Assembly: GCF_017654505.1 (NCBI RefSeq)
Contig: NC_054539.1
Location: 66,797,256-66,861,255, forward strand
Reading direction: 5' to 3'
DNA: 64,000 bases
Source: Polyodon spathula
Lineage: Eukaryota > Chordata > Actinopteri > Acipenseriformes > Polyodontidae
Each line of letters begins with the position of its first letter. Position 1 is the first letter of the stretch. Shown here one piece after another: positions 25,618 to 37,590 of this stretch. Position numbers and translations under genes: made by a program. The notes under the pieces are model-generated. The model searched no databases, was not told the DNA's origin, and saw only the letters and a list, made by a program, of their open reading frames with translations.

Positions 25618-27169
25618 ATGCCCCACATGTCATCCAGTTCCTATCCAGTTTTAAATAACTTTAGCATAACCGAGGCAGAAGTGTTAAAGGGACTAGCAGC
25701 TCTTAAAATAAACAAATCCCCTGGGCCAGATGAGATCCTCCCAATAGTACTCAAAGAAATGAACGAAGTTATTTACAAACTGCTAACCAAGATCATGCAG
25801 CAGTCTCTTGACACGGGGGTGGTACCGACAGACTGGAAAATTGCAAACGTAATACCGATCCACAAAAAGGGAAACAAAACTGAACCAGGTAACTACAGAC
25901 CAGTAAGCCTGACTTCTATTATATGCAAACTTATGGAAACTATAATAAGATCCAAAATGGAAAATTACCTATATGGTAACAGGGTCCTGGGAGACAGTCA
26001 ACATGGTTTTAGGAAAGGGAGATTGTGTCTAACTAACTTGCTTGATTTTTTTGAGGATGCAACATCAATAATGGATAATTGCAAAGTATATGACATGGTT
26101 TATTTAGATTTCCAGAAAGCTTTTGACAAAGTCCCACACAAAAGATTAATTCTCAAACTGAACATAGTAGGGATTAAAGGAAACACATGTACATGGATTA
26201 GGGAGTGGTTAACATGTAGAAAACAGAAAGTACTGATTAGAGGAGAAACCTCAGAATGGAGTGTGGTAACCAGTGGAGTACCATAGGGATCAGTATTAGG
26301 TCCTCTGCTATTCCTAATCTACATTAATGATTTAGATTCTGGTATAGTAAGCAAACTTGTTAAATTTGCAGATGACACAAAAATAGGAGGAGTGGCAAAC
26401 ACTGTTGCAGCAGCAAAGGTCATTCAAAATGATCTGGACAAGATTCAGAACTGGGCAGACACATGGCAAATGACATTTAATAGAGAAAAGTGTAAGGTAC
26501 TGCACGCAGGAAATAAAAATGTGCATTATAAATATCATATGGGAGATACTGAAATTGGAGAAAGAATCTGTGAAAAAGACCTAGGAGTTTTTGTTGACTC
26601 AGAAATGTCTTCATCTAGACAATGTGGGGAAGCTATAAAAAAGGCCAAAGATGCTCGGCTATATTGTGAAAAGTGTTGAATTTAAATCAAGGGAAGTAAT
26701 GTTAAAACTGTTCAATGCATTAGTAAGACCTCGTCTTGAATATTGTGCTCAGTTCTGGTCACCTCGCTATAAAAAATATATTGCTGCTCTAGAAAGAGTG
26801 CAAAGAAGAGCGACCAGAATTATTCTGGGTTTAAAAGGCACGTCATATGCAGACAGGCTAAAAGAATTGAATCTGTTCAGTCTTGAACAAAGAAGAGTAA
26901 GCGGCGACCTAATTCAAGCATTCAAATTTCTAAAAGGTATTGACAATGTCGACCCAAGGGACTTTTTCGATCTGAAAAAAGAAACAAGGACCAGGGGTCA
27001 CAAATGGACATTAGACAAAGGGGCATTCAGAACAGAAAATAGGAGGCACTTTTTTACACAGAGAATCGTGACGGTCTGGAATCAACTCCCCAGTAATGTT
27101 GTTGAAGCTGACACCCTGGGATCCTTCAAGAAGTTGCTTGATGAGATTCTGGGATCAATAAGCTACTAA
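25618..27169 (+). pseudogene. CR1-like LINE reverse transcriptase and C-terminal domain, broken
   Basis: The frame from 25618 encodes INKSPGPDEILP, NYRPVSLTS, QHGFRKGR and VYLDFQKAFDKVPH, which are successive blocks of a CR1-type RT. At 26284-26286 a TAG replaces the Gln codon of the conserved PQGS box. The frame then reads on as GSVLGPLLFLIYINDL and KFADDTKIGG (the catalytic FADD, about 26365-26394). Around 26640-26665 the frame shifts, and the C-terminal part follows at 26651-27169 with RPRLEYCAQFW, RVQRRATRIILG and FFTQRIVTVWNQLP, all characteristic of CR1. One stop and one frame change therefore inactivate an otherwise well preserved RT. Order and spacing match the family; the exact CR1 subfamily is not determined. 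Confidence 0.92.
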
Positions 27170-27216
27170 CAACCAAACGAGCAAGATGGGCCGAATTATG
27201 TTCTTATGTTCTTACA

Positions 27217-27432
27217 TGTAATTCTGTCTATGGGTATTGCATGGTTGTAAACCATCTATAATGTTTTATTAATACTCTATAACACAGTTGTTAAGCCTCT
27301 ATTATATATTTATAAAACATTAATAAGCAGCACCTTAATATAAAGTGTTAGCGTGCTATTATTATCTTTTTAAAATCTACATCTTCATTATGTTTACAAA
27401 CATATGCCCAGTATTAAATTGTGAATGAATAT

Positions 27433-27491
<59 letters not shown>

Positions 27492-28282
27492 ATATGTCTA
27501 TGCTACATGAGGTGTGCATAATGTGCTGCAGCAATCTGTTGAATTCAAACTTTACAGTACACCACACTTTACAAGAAACACCTTTTTTGTATCCGTTGTT
27601 GTCCATATTTCCTTTTTCTCCACTTTATACCAGTATATGTTTTAAAAATAATCGTGACTGTTTTGATATATTTTTAACACATCACGGAAACATACTTTTC
27701 AATATTCACTCTTGTATCCAATTCATGTTACCTCCTGCAACAATGTTGGTGCTCTGATTCTAATGAAAGCTGTTTTGTGGGAACAGAAGATCACAAGCAG
27801 TGTTGCATGAGGGAGCAAGATCTATACCGATCATGATGGTACAAATCTGTTTCTCCTGGCAAACCCTCTCGAGTAAAAGTTGAGAAATGTATTCTTCAGA
27901 TGATTTCTGATCAATGATCAGGATTATTTCAAACAATATAGACAGTTGGATACAGCACAGGTTAAGTAATGTGGTTTCAAGTTCAGTTGTGTTGTTTTCA
28001 GAGTTCTAGTCCTTGTTTGGCTGAATGCTCATGTCTTTATTTTGAATGTATTTTTCTGCTGTACATGTGTTTTTGTTTAAAAATTAAGCTGATGACATGT
28101 TCATGAAGTACTGGCATGCAGAATACAAGATTATATATTTTTTAATATAACATTCTGTTTCCATGGTAAACAAAGCACTAAATCACTTGTATAAGGGAAT
28201 GGGAGCTACATTATTTAGTACAGACACAGTATATAAAATAGTGCTTTGTCTTTTTGTCTACCAGTCAACTTTCGACCACTGG
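27217..28282. other. Intergenic with (TA)n
   Basis: A (TA)n microsatellite occupies about 27428-27489. The frame reading out of it to 27757 has no motif. Nothing else recognised. Confidence 0.6.
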
Positions 28283-28530
28283 CTGCAGCCAGCGGTCATT
28301 CACGTGTCGCAGACTGCAGCCAGCAGTCATTCACGTATCTCAGACTGCAGCCAGCGGTAATTCACATATCTCAGACTGCAGCCAGTGGTCATTCACGTAT
28401 CTCAGACTGCAGCCAGCGGTCATTCACATATCTCAGACTGCAGCCAGCGGTCATTCACGTATCTCAGACTGCAGCCAGCGGTTATTCACATATCTCAGAC
28501 TGCAGCCAGCGGTCATTCACATAGCTCAAA
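28283..28530 (+). repeat. 31-bp minisatellite, 8 copies
   Basis: Eight head-to-tail copies of CTGCAGCCAGCGGTCATTCA plus CGTATCTCAGA, with no indels and only scattered substitutions (CGT/CAT, GGTC/GGTT). The first and last copies are the most diverged, as expected for a tandem array. Because 31 is not a multiple of 3 and the unit lacks stops in these frames, it produces long overlapping open frames in all forward frames. These are artefacts. PstI-like CTGCAG palindromes recur every unit. Confidence 0.98.
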
Positions 28531-31046
28531 ATGCAGCCATTCCTCTTAAGCTACTGCTGCAGCTGCTCTTACACACCTGTATATTCTCTTACAAAAATAT
28601 ACTCAAAGGGTGGATGTTTCACAAGGATTATAATTATAATCAAAAATGCAACAAAATTATGTCATATTCAGGATGCTCATGTTAAGGCACTTTTTTTTAT
28701 TTCTAAGACAGCATTTTTTTTTTTTTTTAAGGAGCTTTATATTTAAATTGTATGCAGACAAGAGAGATGAAACATGAAAAAGAAAACATTTCAGTAGTCA
28801 AATCACTCACTCAAAAAGAGAAAATTGTGTTACTCTGATATTGTGAGGATGATTGATTTGAACCCTATGAATTCCAATACATACTTCTTAGATGTCATAT
28901 TGTGGCACAAACTAGTGACTCTACCATATTTATATAGGTTGAAAAATAGAGGATTTAGTGTTTCTGACATTGATTGAGGCCTGCCTACTAATAATCCAGA
29001 CCATTTTAATCAACTGCTAGATATGTTTTGCATTCACAGCTGACAGACTCATCTGGTGCATTTAAAGAAATGGTTACATTTACATAAGTTAACTGGCATC
29101 TTAACAACAGGCTTTAAAACATAATCTGAGTATTAGGTACTGTAATGAGTCCAATACATAGGGGGAAAATGGCCATGCAACTCAGAGGTACAGTGGAGTC
29201 TTTACATGGATTAATCTAAATACTGCCACGATCTGGATGTTTAAAATAAAGAGAAAGAGAAAAAGAGATGCTCCATTAATTGTTGACAACATGTTAATGA
29301 TTTATGTAGATTCATTTTCTATCTTTGTCACAAGACAGCAATGACCATAATAAAGATACATAAATACTAAACTTTTATGACTTATTGTTACCTATAGCAC
29401 ATTTCTTGTTATGGTTGATCTGTGACAACAATATTTAATTTGTTTGGTCAAAGAACAAACAATTTGTTTTTAACTCACCAGACTTTCAGACAGATTTTGT
29501 TCTAGACCAGTTAGCCTTCTCAGGCATTCTTCTGGACCTATCCCTGATATTCATCTAACAAATAATGCAAATAACAAAATACTCAAATTATTTGAAAAGC
29601 AACCCAAATCAGTAGCCACAGGAGCTTAGTTATCTCAATGCGCTTCTGGTAAAGGGGGCCCCACACAGATTTAAACCAATGTAATCCTCCTGCATGAAAA
29701 AGGTGATGACAGCAATTACTGCCAGTGGAATGAGCTGGGAGTTCGAGAATGGACTTCTAGATGAGCAGGTTACTGTAGGTTCAGTAAGGAGTTCATGCCA
29801 GGAATAAGAATCTCAAATCTGGAGTTCCAATCTTTGAGAAATATATAATAGAAAGCTGGAAAATGTAGAAAGAAAAAATAATAAATCATTTTTATATTGG
29901 GTAAAATTGATTGCAGTGGAAAATTAATTTAAATAACTGTACTATTTTTAGACACCATCACCACACTTTCCAAGACCACTGCTGAATGATGTCTTTGGAC
30001 TGCTGTAATGCCTGTAGATCTAAAGGGGGGGTGGGGATTACACTTATTGTAGTTTAGTATTGGAAACTCCAATGGGAAATGCCATATATCTCTATTCCAC
30101 TCATCTGCTTTTCCCAGGTATTTACATATTCCATTTACTACAGCAGCTTTACTCCACGTTCACAAGCCCTTGCAGTGGAATCCCTATGGAGGATATCTCA
30201 AAGAAAACAAGTACATTCTGACAGAATTCATAAACCTGTTGTTGAAACCAATTGAAATAAACCCAGGGCAGGTGATCACTTAATCAAATAATCAAGCCCC
30301 TCAAGATTTTATCATCCGTGCAGAGGATATTACACTTCAAATTAATCTAAATCACCATGAATGGGATTAAAACTGCATACAGGCTACACAGAGGTATTGG
30401 CAGTGGGAGTTCAGGGGTTGTGCTATCCCTTGATATCTCAAACAATCTTAAACTTTGTTTTAAATTTTATTTTAGATAAGCATGTCTGTTTTTCTTTTTG
30501 TCTCTTAATTCTATAACATTTGCTCAGATTTGCCCTCTTTTGTTTTAAACTAAAACTAAAATGAAACAGCCTTTGCTGCTTTACCAAATCAAGCACACAT
30601 TTAGGGTGGGCTTATATGTAGCCTACATGGCCTACAGCCTTCTGTTTTCACACAACTATTTGAGATTCATCTGTATCCACAAACTTTTGGATGTAAATGC
30701 TTTGCACCTGTGTATTTGTGTGTTCGCCTTTGACATGAGTGCCGCAGAAACCTCTCACTGCCGTTCACTTCTTAGGCCTACAATTCCACTCTTACATTAA
30801 AGAGAAATGCATCATGGTAAACATGAACTATTGTTATTTGTTTTGTTGATATCATGTTTCAATAAAAATTAGCACAGATCTACATCTCATTCCCATGGTG
30901 TGACTTGGATGTAAGTCAATAGCAGCCCACCAACGCATTCAGTCATTGGACAGGAGGCAGAATGCTTTTCTGACATAAATAAAGGTAGACACCGACAATC
31001 CACCACTGTATGATATAATTAACGGGATTATCCCTCAAAACGTAAT
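28531..31046. other. Intergenic, nothing recognised
   Basis: No gene, RNA or bounded element recognised. Frames of 60-80 codons have no motif support. Confidence 0.5.
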
Positions 31047-31918
31047 TACCGTATTACTTCAATTTGGAACCGCCTTCAAATTAAAGACGCCCTTGTACTA
31101 ACGCCGCAGTCATATATCAACTATATAATACAGGGCACCCTTAAGTAAACGTCGCTATCAATAAAGAAACATTAAGGTATTTTTTTCTCCCCTTACTAAA
31201 AAAAAATCACAAACACACAGTAAACAAATAAACACGCAACACTGACAATGTACATGTAACGCCCCCAAAGAGACGGGAGCCTCAATCTAGCACGTAAATT
31301 ACAAACTAATGTACACACACATAGTAAGCAAATTTTATATTATGGTAGTACAGTTCTGAAAGAAAATGCAAGATAAACTACGTACAGAACAGCAGTCCTT
31401 CTGAAGTTCTTATAGGTGGTTTTGTTGTTTTGTTTTTAGTTCAATTGTAATCCCCGTACTCATTCCCGTACAAATAAAAACAATGTGTTTACTATCAACG
31501 ATACGATTTAGTTTCGGTTTCCTTGCAGAGAAATTACAAACAAGTAAATTACAGTGAGAAAAGAAAATAACCGAGTAGAATATATTGTAGTTTTTACAGA
31601 AATCAAACTGATATTCTGAGGTAATTTTTGGTTGGAAAAACATCTACATGACATGCTTGGATTAAACTGCCACACCAGCATTGTCCCTCCCCTTAACAAC
31701 GAATACACACTCCTGATTCGGGGGTACGGTACTGCCCTGACCTTCCAACTCCCACCTAATAGGCATTCAGTAACTGTAACCGCTAAATGTAGTCAAAGAA
31801 ACGCTGCTACGTACAGGTAGGCTACCGTATTACAGAAAATAAGCAACAGATTTGAGAATCACAGTATTATTAATAATTTAAAATAAACGCAGCGGTGCCA
31901 AATTGAACTAATACGGTA
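31047..31918. mobile_element. TIR element with TACCGTATTAC termini (non-autonomous DNA transposon)
   Basis: The left end TACCGTATTACTTCAATTTG and the reverse complement of the right end (TACCGTATTAGTTCAATTTG) agree over about 27 bases, continuing into AACCGC / CACCGC. The 872-base interior has no transposase frame, so it is non-autonomous. A further TACCGTATTACAG sits inside the right arm at about 31825, so the last 94 bases look like a shorter element of the same family. The related copy at 48634-48828 shares both that inner start and the outer end. The superfamily is not settled, because no clear target duplication longer than TA/TTA can be seen. Confidence 0.8.
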
Positions 31919-32804
31919 GTTTATTTCTGAATAGACAGCACTTATGTATGTCTTGCAAACTGTGTTAACAATATCAGCTACTGTATGTCAAACCTTCTTC
32001 CTCAGTACCCTTGACTCGCAGGCTTTTATAGGGAGAGGGTAACCGAACTGTACAGTCAGCCAACGCTTACATAGAAAGGCATTGGTGTAAAAGTTGATAA
32101 TGCTTTGAAAAAAAGGGACCTGGCAGTGTGAAGTCTTGCATTAAATCCGCTTATGATAGCAGCAAGTAACGTTCCCTTGGAAAGCTGCTGTATGTGATCT
32201 TCCACTGTAATATGCACTGCTGTTCCAGGATTGGTGCTAGTCTTCATACAGTTACAGGAATAATAAACAACATCAAAGAGTGAATAACAAAATATGTCAT
32301 AAATAATGAGTGTCCTCTTAAAATGTCTGCTGTAAAACTGACTCCCGGGATGCATTGTGGAAAACCATACAGCAATTAAAAAAATCTAGTTTTTTTTTTT
32401 TTTCATTTTTATGATGAAAAGTAGTCTTTAATTTTCTCTCCATTAATTAAGCTTACTATACTTAACTGTAAGCTACTGGGAAAAGGTATGTATATGCACT
32501 TTAAGAGTCAGGGCTAAAAGAAAGCTGCATTGTCAGACACTTCAGTGACACGTGATTGATGGTCCAGACTGTATGTAAACCGTAGCATGATGATGTGGAT
32601 TCTCAGATGATGTGTGACATGTGACATGAACACAAGTGCCAAAGGCAAGGAAAATGACTTTGTGATTTCTAAAAATTTCATTCACTACACAAATACTATG
32701 GGGTTATTTAATAATATTTACAGTTATATATACAGTGCTCCCTCGCTATAATGCGGTTCTCGGGGGGGGGACACAACATGAGCATTATAACCGAAGTGCG
32801 TTAC

Positions 32805-33015
32805 TGTAGTAATGTGAATGTGTATGGATATAATGCAGTTCAAGTTATGCCACTAGAGGTCAGTAGCGCCCTACATACTTACCCTCTACCTAGGATACCG
32901 TGAGGTCGAGGATGTCCTTAGAAAACACTAATGTGTAGGTTTCAACAGAGATTGTTCTAATAAAGACACTGTGATTAAAGTTATACTCTTGCATCTTGGA
33001 TCTCGGGTTATTACA
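32805..33015 (+). repeat. 5' LTR of the Gypsy element
   Basis: A 211-bp LTR beginning TGTAGTAATGTGAATGTG and ending GGGTTATTACA. It carries AATAAAG-type polyadenylation-like sequence (TCTAATAAAGACAC) near its 3' part. It differs from the 3' LTR by three substitutions and one single-base length difference. Confidence 0.97.
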
Positions 33016-33017
33016 TA

Positions 33018-33029
33018 TGGCGACGAGGA
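33018..33029 (+). other. Primer-binding site, tRNA-Ser type
   Basis: TGGCGACGAGGA begins two bases after the 5' LTR. It is complementary to the CCA end and acceptor 3' strand of a vertebrate serine tRNA (family ending TCCTCGTCGCCA). This is the expected place and form for minus-strand priming of an LTR retrotransposon. Confidence 0.8.
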
Positions 33030-33150
33030 AATCGGACAACTTGTCTTAGGTCGTTGAAAACGGAGACAACGAAGGAGAAAAGACAAGTGTAGCTGCATAG
33101 CTTCAGCCCAACCTGCTAACGTTAGCGAGAGCGCTCACAGACAACGGAAC

Positions 33151-33978
33151 ATGGCTGCCACGGTCAGAACAACCGCGCCGTTTGATAGTCAACTACAGAC
33201 ACGGGAGGAATATTGCGAAGTGCTGTCGCATTTTTTTGAAGCAAATGAGATTGACAACGGCAATAAAAAGAGGGTGATTTTCTTAAGTTCGGTAGGAAGC
33301 CAAACATATAGTCTGATGAGAAATTTGTTACGCCCAGATAAGCCAGGGGACAAATCGTTTGACGATTTAGTTGAACTGTTGAAAACGCACTACAACCCAA
33401 AGCCCAGCGAAATAGTTCAATGCTTTAAATTTAACTCGAGAAAAAAACAGGCGAATGACAGTGTGACTGAATATGTGGCAGTGCTACGAGAACTGGCTCA
33501 ACATTGCAACTATGGAGACAGGCTAAAGGAAATGTTACAGGACAGGCTAGTCTGTGGTATAGACGATGATCGTATTCAGTGCAGGCTGTTAGCAGAAACC
33601 GAGTTAACATTTGAAAAAGCATTGAAACTTGCTCAGGCATTGGAGACAGCGAACAAAGACGTTCAGGATTTACAATGGCAAAGCAAAGGAAGCAATGGTG
33701 CTAACTGGAAACATGCTAGCCAGGCTACAGTGCAAAAGCTAAAAACGTGGAGGGAACCACGAACTGGTGGAACTATGAGGGCATGTTATAGATGCGGTGG
33801 TGAGCACATGGCGAATGACTGTCGTTTTCTTAAGGAAATGTGTCACAGATGCGAAAAAAGGGGCATATCAGGAAAGCGTGCAGGGCGAACTCACCTGTGG
33901 AGAAAACCAAACCTAGAGGGGGAGGAAAACAAAAGCAGGGAAAAGTGGAAAAAAAACCCATGGGGCTCATCACATTAG
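33151..33978 (+). pseudogene. Gypsy gag, C-terminus out of frame
   Basis: The frame from the ATG at 33151 encodes a capsid-like retrotransposon gag (FDDLVELLKTHYNPKPSEIV, FNSRKKQANDSVTEYVAVLR), followed by the nucleocapsid zinc knuckle CYRCGGEHMANDC (33784-33822, CX2CX3HX4C). In life gag packages the element RNA into particles. A second knuckle begins with CHRC at 33841, but its remaining ligands are in another forward frame. The change falls at the A6 run 33854-33859. A second change, into the pol frame, falls at the A8 run 33949-33956. The frame from 33151 itself runs to a stop at 33978. Length up to the knuckles is normal for the family. Whether the changes are mutations, base-calling errors or recoding cannot be decided here. 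Confidence 0.93.
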
Positions 33979-34015
33979 CGAAAATCTTGAAACAGATGCA
34001 AGTGACGGTGAAGAC

Positions 34016-37000
34016 ATGTTCATTATGAATAGCGTAACAGAGACAAGCATTCCCAAGGTAGCGCCTATCACATTACAGATAAAAGTGAACAAGTCCGATG
34101 TGCAATTTGAGGTTGACACGGGGTCCAGTGTTACAATTATGAATGAAACAGAGTACTCCAAACTAAGGAATGGGGCAAAAGTACCTGAGCTAAAGACATG
34201 TTCCCTGCATCTCAGAACCTGTACAGGCGAAAGAGTGAAAACATTGGGTACTGCAAACTTAACTGTACAGTACAGAGAGACTGTTAAACAGCTGCCAGTA
34301 GTAGTAGTGTCTGGCAAAGGACCAAACCTACTGGGCCACGGTTGGATTAAGGAGTTGGAATTAAACTGGGGCACTGTAAACCAGATAGGTAGAGACAAAA
34401 CAACACTCCAGGATGTGTTGAAGAAACATGAGAATGTATTCAAAGAGGAACTGGGGACATTGCGTGGCCCACTGGCTAAAAAATATGTTGACAAAGAGGC
34501 AACACCAAGGTTCTTTAAGCCAAGACCTGTGCCTTATGCTATGAAACCGAAGGTGGAGGCTGAGCTGGACCTCCTCTTGAGAGACAAAATAATTGAACCA
34601 GTGAAATTCTCCGAGTGGGCAGCTCCCATAGTCCCAGTGCTAAAGCCTGATAACTCTGTGAGGATTTGCGGAGATTACAAACTTACTGTAAATCGGGTGT
34701 CCAAAGTGGAACAGTATCCCATTCCCAGAATTGAAGATCTTTTTGCAAAGTTCTCAGGAGGGGCAAAATTCAGCAAATTGGACATGAGTCATGCCTATCA
34801 ACAGGTAATATTGGATGAGGAATAAAAAAAGTATGTAACTATAAACACATACAAAGGGTTATTTACTGTAAACCGTCTTCCATTCGGGGTTTCATCCAGT
34901 CCAGCTATCTTTCAGAGAATTATGGAGGGTTTGCTGCAGGGAATTCCCCATGTAGCCATTTACCTGGACGACATCATGGTGACGGGCAAGAATGATCAGG
35001 AGCACCTGCAGATGCTAAGCGAGGTACTTTGGAGAGTGGAGGAGGCAGGCCTACGGCTAAAGAGAAGGAAGTGTACCTTTCTGGGAAGTGAGGCTGAGTT
35101 TCTGGGTCACAAAGTGGATGCTACAGGACTACACCCACTTAAGAACAAGGTACAAGCTATCCAAAATGCACCTGCACCTACCAACATAACAGAGCTTAAG
35201 GCTTATTTAGGACTCTTGAACTATTATAACAGGTTTTTACCTAACCTGTCAACACTGTTGGCTCCACTGCACAAATTGTTGAGAAAAGACACAAAATGGC
35301 AATGGAAAAAAGAGCAGGAGGCTGCTTTTGAGAAATCTAAAAAGCTAATGCAATCCAGAGATATACTTGTGCATTACGACAGTGAGAAAGAGCTGATTCT
35401 GTCCTGTGACGCCACCCCCTACGGGATAGGCGCAGTACTTTCACACCTCATGCCGGATGGGTGGGAGAGACCCATAGGTTTTATGTCAAGAACACTCACA
35501 TCAGCTGAACGAAACTACTCTCAGCTTGATAAAGAGGGACTGGCTGTGATTTTCGGGGTGCAACGGTTTCACAAGTATCTCTATGGTAGAAAGTTCACCA
35601 TATGCACAGATCATAAACCGCTTCTTTCACTCTTCAACGAAATGAAGGCTGTTCCACAGATGGTGTCACCGAGGATCCAGAGGTGGGCTGTGACACTGCG
35701 GGCGTATGAGTACGTGATAGTCTACAAGGCGGGTAAGGACCACGGCAACGCAGACGCCTTGAGTCGTGTGCCACTGCCGGACACTTCCCAATCCACAGGT
35801 CTGGAAGACAGGGTGCTGATGATGGAAGACATAGCGATGGTGACCGCAGAGGAGGTGAGAGTGTGGACAGGTAAAGATTCCATACTGTCTAGGGTGAGAG
35901 AGTACGTTTTAAGGGGGTGGCCACAGCAGGGGGAAGGAACAGATTTTACACCTTATTCTGCTAGGAAGACAGAATTGAGTGTGCAAGATGGTTGTGTCTT
36001 GTGGGGGGCACGTGTCATCATCCCACAGCGAGGACGACAGGCTGTGTTGGAACAGCTGCATCAGTGCCATCCAGGGGTTTCGCGCATGAAGGCTCTGGCC
36101 AGAAGTTATTTCTGGTGGCCCAAACTAGATGAGGAGATAGAGACACGGGTAAAGGCATGTAGCAAGTGTCAGGAACACCGGAAAGCACCAGCCACAGCCC
36201 CGCTACATCCCTGGGAGTGGCCAGACAGACCCTGGAAGCGATTGCACCTAGATTATGCAGGACCATTTATGGGGCAGATGTTTTTGATACTCATAGATGC
36301 TCATTCCAAATGGATGGATGTTTACCCGGTAACTTCAGCAACATCAGCTGTTACAATTGACTGTTTGCGAAAAAGTTTTAGCAATCAGGGATTACCAGAA
36401 ATGGTAGTTTCTGATAACGGCACCTGTTTTGTCAGCTCAGATTTCAAGGAATTCATGAACAAAAATGGCATTGTCCATGTTACATCAACCCCGTTTCATG
36501 CGTCTTCCAACGGTCTCGCAGAACGAGCCGTTCAAATATTCAAGACGATGATGAAGAAAGCGGGAGAAGGAAGTATGTCAACGAAAGTGTCAAGGGTACT
36601 ATTCAGCTATAGGTTAACACCTCAAACTACCACAGGACTCTCCCCAGCAGAGATGTTACTAGGGAGGAAACTTCGGTCTACGCTTGATTTAGTGCATCCC
36701 GATTTAAAGAGAAAAGTGGAACTTAAGCAGAATAAACAAAAGGAACACCACGACAAGCATACAAAGGGGAGGAGTTTTGGAGACGGAGACTCTGTGATGA
36801 CAAGAAACTTCAGTTACGGTCCCAAGTGGATACCAGGAGTCATTGCAACAGTGACTGGTCCTGTATCTTTCAAGGTAATGCTGGGAGATGGCAAGATAGT
36901 ACGCAGACACATAGATCAGATCCTGTCTAGACAACAGGACAACACCACTGGGTCAGAGGATATTGTGCAGGACACACCTGCAGAGGTTCTACAACCACCA

Positions 37001-37195
37001 GCTAGAGTAACCATGCCAGATGAACTTGTTCCAAACAATGCGGACACTGTCTCAGAGCAGCTTGCTTTGAAACCAGAGGAACAAACTGGGAGTTCCCCAA
37101 AGGTGGGCAGGGACAATCAAAGCATGGCACAAGCTGTGCGTCATTCCCAAAAAACTGTCAAAAAGCATGGTTACCTGAAGGACTTTGACTTGTAA
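34016..37195 (+). pseudogene. Gypsy pol (PR-RT-RNase H-IN) with one internal stop
   Basis: One frame from 34016 to 37195 with a single TAA at 34823-34825. Domains in order: aspartic protease DTGSS (34115-34129); RT with LDMSHAYQQV just before the stop and the catalytic YLDD at 34961-34972; RNase H with SCDATPYGIGAVLSH (about 35402-35446) and CTDHKPL; integrase with the H-H-C-C zinc site HQCHPG...CSKCQEH (about 36058-36177). The integrase core has LDYAGPF, VSDNGT and LAERAVQ, with exactly 35 residues between the second Asp and the Glu (DD35E). No chromodomain is visible after integrase, and the C-terminal GPKWIPGVI segment is typical of Mag/Osvaldo-type Gypsy elements. Intact, the polyprotein matures particles, copies RNA and integrates the DNA. 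The stop lies in the middle of RT between the first and second catalytic boxes and would abolish enzyme production. Confidence 0.96.
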
Positions 37196-37367
37196 ATAAA
37201 AAAATTAAATAAAAGTTTGAAATTCAATGTTTATGTACAGTTAAGGATGGACTATTGTGTGTAGTTGTTGTTACAGCAATAGTTCAGAGGCATCTAGTGT
37301 ATTAGTGTTACATTTTGTTTATAACTGTGTTTAAACTATTTCCAAATTTTAGAGAAGCTGAAATCTT

Positions 37368-37380
37368 AAGGGGGGGAGAA
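37368..37380 (+). other. Polypurine tract of the Gypsy element
   Basis: AAGGGGGGGAGAA lies immediately before the 3' LTR, the standard position for plus-strand priming. Confidence 0.93.
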
Positions 37381-37590
37381 TGTAGTAATGTGAATGTGTA
37401 TGGATATAATGCAGTTCGAGTTATGCCACTAGAGGTCAGTAGCGCCCACATACTTACCCTCTACCTAGGATACCGTGGGGTCGAGGATGTCCTTAGAAAA
37501 CACTAATGTGTAGGTTTCAACAGAGATTGTTCTAATAAAGGCACTGTGATTAAAGTTATACTCTTGCATCTTGGATCTCGGGTTATTACA
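37381..37590 (+). repeat. 3' LTR of the Gypsy element
   Basis: 210-bp copy of the LTR, about 98% identical to the 5' copy by direct reading. It is followed by the GTTAC target duplication. Confidence 0.97.

Larger units (their letters stand above)
24446..27216 (+). mobile_element. CR1-clade non-LTR retrotransposon (LINE), 5'-truncated and decayed
   Basis: A single element is read on the plus strand: endonuclease, reverse transcriptase, then the C-terminal region. It ends at GGGCCGAATTATG and the 8-base tail repeat TTCTTATG (27198-27214), the kind of short tandem tail typical of CR1/L2-group LINEs. No poly-A and no LTRs are present. ORF1 is missing, as expected for a 5'-truncated insertion. 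It follows immediately after the broken retroviral pol fragment, so the LINE may have landed in the retrovirus. Confidence 0.9.

Noticed and set aside
28283..28530. CRISPR-like regular array
   Set aside because: The whole 31-bp unit is repeated with no unique spacers, in vertebrate DNA. It is a minisatellite.
33940..33960. Programmed ribosomal frameshift at the A8 run as a firm call
   Set aside because: The heptamer does not clearly fit a canonical slippery site and an upstream A-run shows the same kind of break, so mutation or base-calling error is at least as likely.
37321..37380. An env gene after Gypsy pol
   Set aside because: Only about 170 bases separate the pol stop from the polypurine tract, and they hold no coding frame of that kind.
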